Shown: piece by piece, positions 63,496-64,000 of the stretch | How positions within the stretch are numbered: the stretch's first letter is position 1 | How the letters are laid out: each line of letters opens with the position of its first letter | Made by a program: the position numbers and the translations under genes | The notes under the pieces: generated by a model | The model's database searches: none | What the model saw: the letters and a program-made list of their open reading frames with translations, nothing else | What the model was told of the DNA's origin: nothing | Source: Chitinophagales bacterium | Lineage (GTDB): Bacteria; Bacteroidota; Bacteroidia; Chitinophagales; JADIYW01 | Assembly (NCBI GenBank): GCA_023957235.1 | Contig: JAMLHI010000004.1 | Span: forward strand, 263,422-327,421 | Direction of reading: 5' to 3' | Length of the DNA: 64,000 nt

Positions 63496-64000
63496 TTATT
63501 TTTTGACAGCTAAGTAGTTGATAGTCATAAATATTTCATAGGTTTCCTTATAGACAGGCAACTCAAGAAGCCCGTCTTTTAAGATGCGATAAATTGTATA
63601 ATCATCTTTTAATAAATAATAGAAATCTTGGAAGTATGTCCTAGAATCTATATTACATCCTCCAAATTCAAATTGAATAAAATCTATTTTTTTATGTTTC
63701 AACGTTTCGTTGGCTCCTTTCAAAGCACTGAGTTCATGACCTTCTATATCTAATTTTAGAAAATGAATATGTGCTATTTGATTTTCAGCACAATATTTAT
63801 CAATAGTAGTCAATTTAATTTCTTCAGATTGGTTCATTTGGATACCCCAATGATCTAGTTTTCTCTGGTAAACTGATGCTAGACCTGAACCTTCTTGATC
63901 AGTAAATAATAACTGCTGGAATTCTTTATCGCTAAACCCAAAATTATTTCCTAATATGTTTTTGATGCCTTGAGTGTTTGTTTTGAAAATTTCAAAAGTA
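63496..64000 (-). CDS. FkbM-family methyltransferase, C-terminal part (5' end outside window)
   Basis: The frame stays open to the window edge on the minus strand, reading ...GLASVYQRKLDHWGIQ before the internal ATG at 63837. About 167 residues are visible. The FkbM core is TIDKYCAENQIAHIHFLKLD, IEGHELSALKGANETLK and IDFIQFEFGGCN, with the acidic loop of the SAM-dependent fold at the C-terminal half. FkbM-like proteins methylate hydroxyls of sugars or natural products. The upstream partner genes are not visible. Confidence 0.85.
   Translation of the reverse strand, partial: TFEIFKTNTQGIKNILGNNFGFSDKEFQQLLFTDQEGSGLASVYQRKLDHWGIQMNQSEEIKLTTIDKYCAENQIAHIHFLKLDIEGHELSALKGANETLKHKKIDFIQFEFGGCNIDSRTYFQDFYYLLKDDYTIYRILKDGLLELPVYKETYEIFMTINYLAVKK

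Overview
The window comes from an AT-rich (roughly one third G+C) chromosome of a Bacteroidota bacterium. The support is direct. Three genes end in the type IX secretion (T9SS) sorting module, lipoproteins carry a Cys lipobox, Shine-Dalgarno sequences are mostly absent, and the Bacteroidota -7 promoter box TAnnTTTG recurs upstream of genes. I cannot place it below phylum with confidence; the family content would fit a free-living member of Chitinophagia, Saprospiria or Cytophagia.

Layout. 1-12.6 kb: the end of a T9SS surface protein, a FemAB/GNAT-like acyltransferase, tRNA-Arg(UCU), two membrane glycosyltransferases, a tgt-LptF/G permease pair, an ECF sigma factor followed by an outer-membrane barrel, an SDR, an Nfu-type Fe-S protein, a GlxA-type AraC regulator and a divergent ThiE/TenI-like barrel. 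12.9-17.3 kb: a Tat-exported cholesterol-oxidase-like GMC lipoprotein, a TauD-like dioxygenase and HtrA. 17.6-23.8 kb: a CoA-disulfide-reductase/rhodanese fusion, then a respiratory block of alginate-export-type porin, copper nitrite reductase nirK, a NirV-like SUMF1 lipoprotein and an Sco copper chaperone. 23.9-26.4 kb: a YihY-family membrane protein and a TPR-SUFU fusion.

26.9-35.2 kb is the most unusual region. A very large surface-adhesin gene has a signal peptide, ~170-residue repeats, six tandem-95-like Ig repeats and a T9SS C-terminus. It is split by a 1,459-bp IS3-family element flanked by a 3-bp GAT duplication, and again by a single-base frameshift near 31,617. Conceptual removal of the element plus one GAT restores the reading frame exactly. 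The element's own transposase is riddled with frameshifts while the host gene is almost clean.

35.7-50 kb: an SCP2 protein, a DUF2779 nuclease-like protein, a T9SS esterase, a GH1 glycosidase, a HAD phosphatase, an AmgK-like kinase fused to a RapZ C-terminal domain followed by a MurU-like nucleotidyltransferase (predicted cell-wall recycling), a SMUG2-like DNA glycosylase, a lipoprotein, Maf and a ~1,170-residue outer-membrane barrel protein. 50-64 kb: a secreted unknown, a bifunctional RelA/SpoT, a small operon ending in a penicillin-acylase-family hydrolase, a DnaQ-like exonuclease, NhaA, an aminotransferase, DUF1573, an LTxxQ-like periplasmic protein, a GNAT, a GDPD lipoprotein and the 3' part of an FkbM methyltransferase.

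No CRISPR array, rRNA, prophage or plasmid origin was seen. I did not find a clear-cut new multi-gene system. The best leads are the IS-split adhesin, the kinase-RapZ/MurU pair, the TPR-SUFU protein and the porin-nirK-nirV-sco block.
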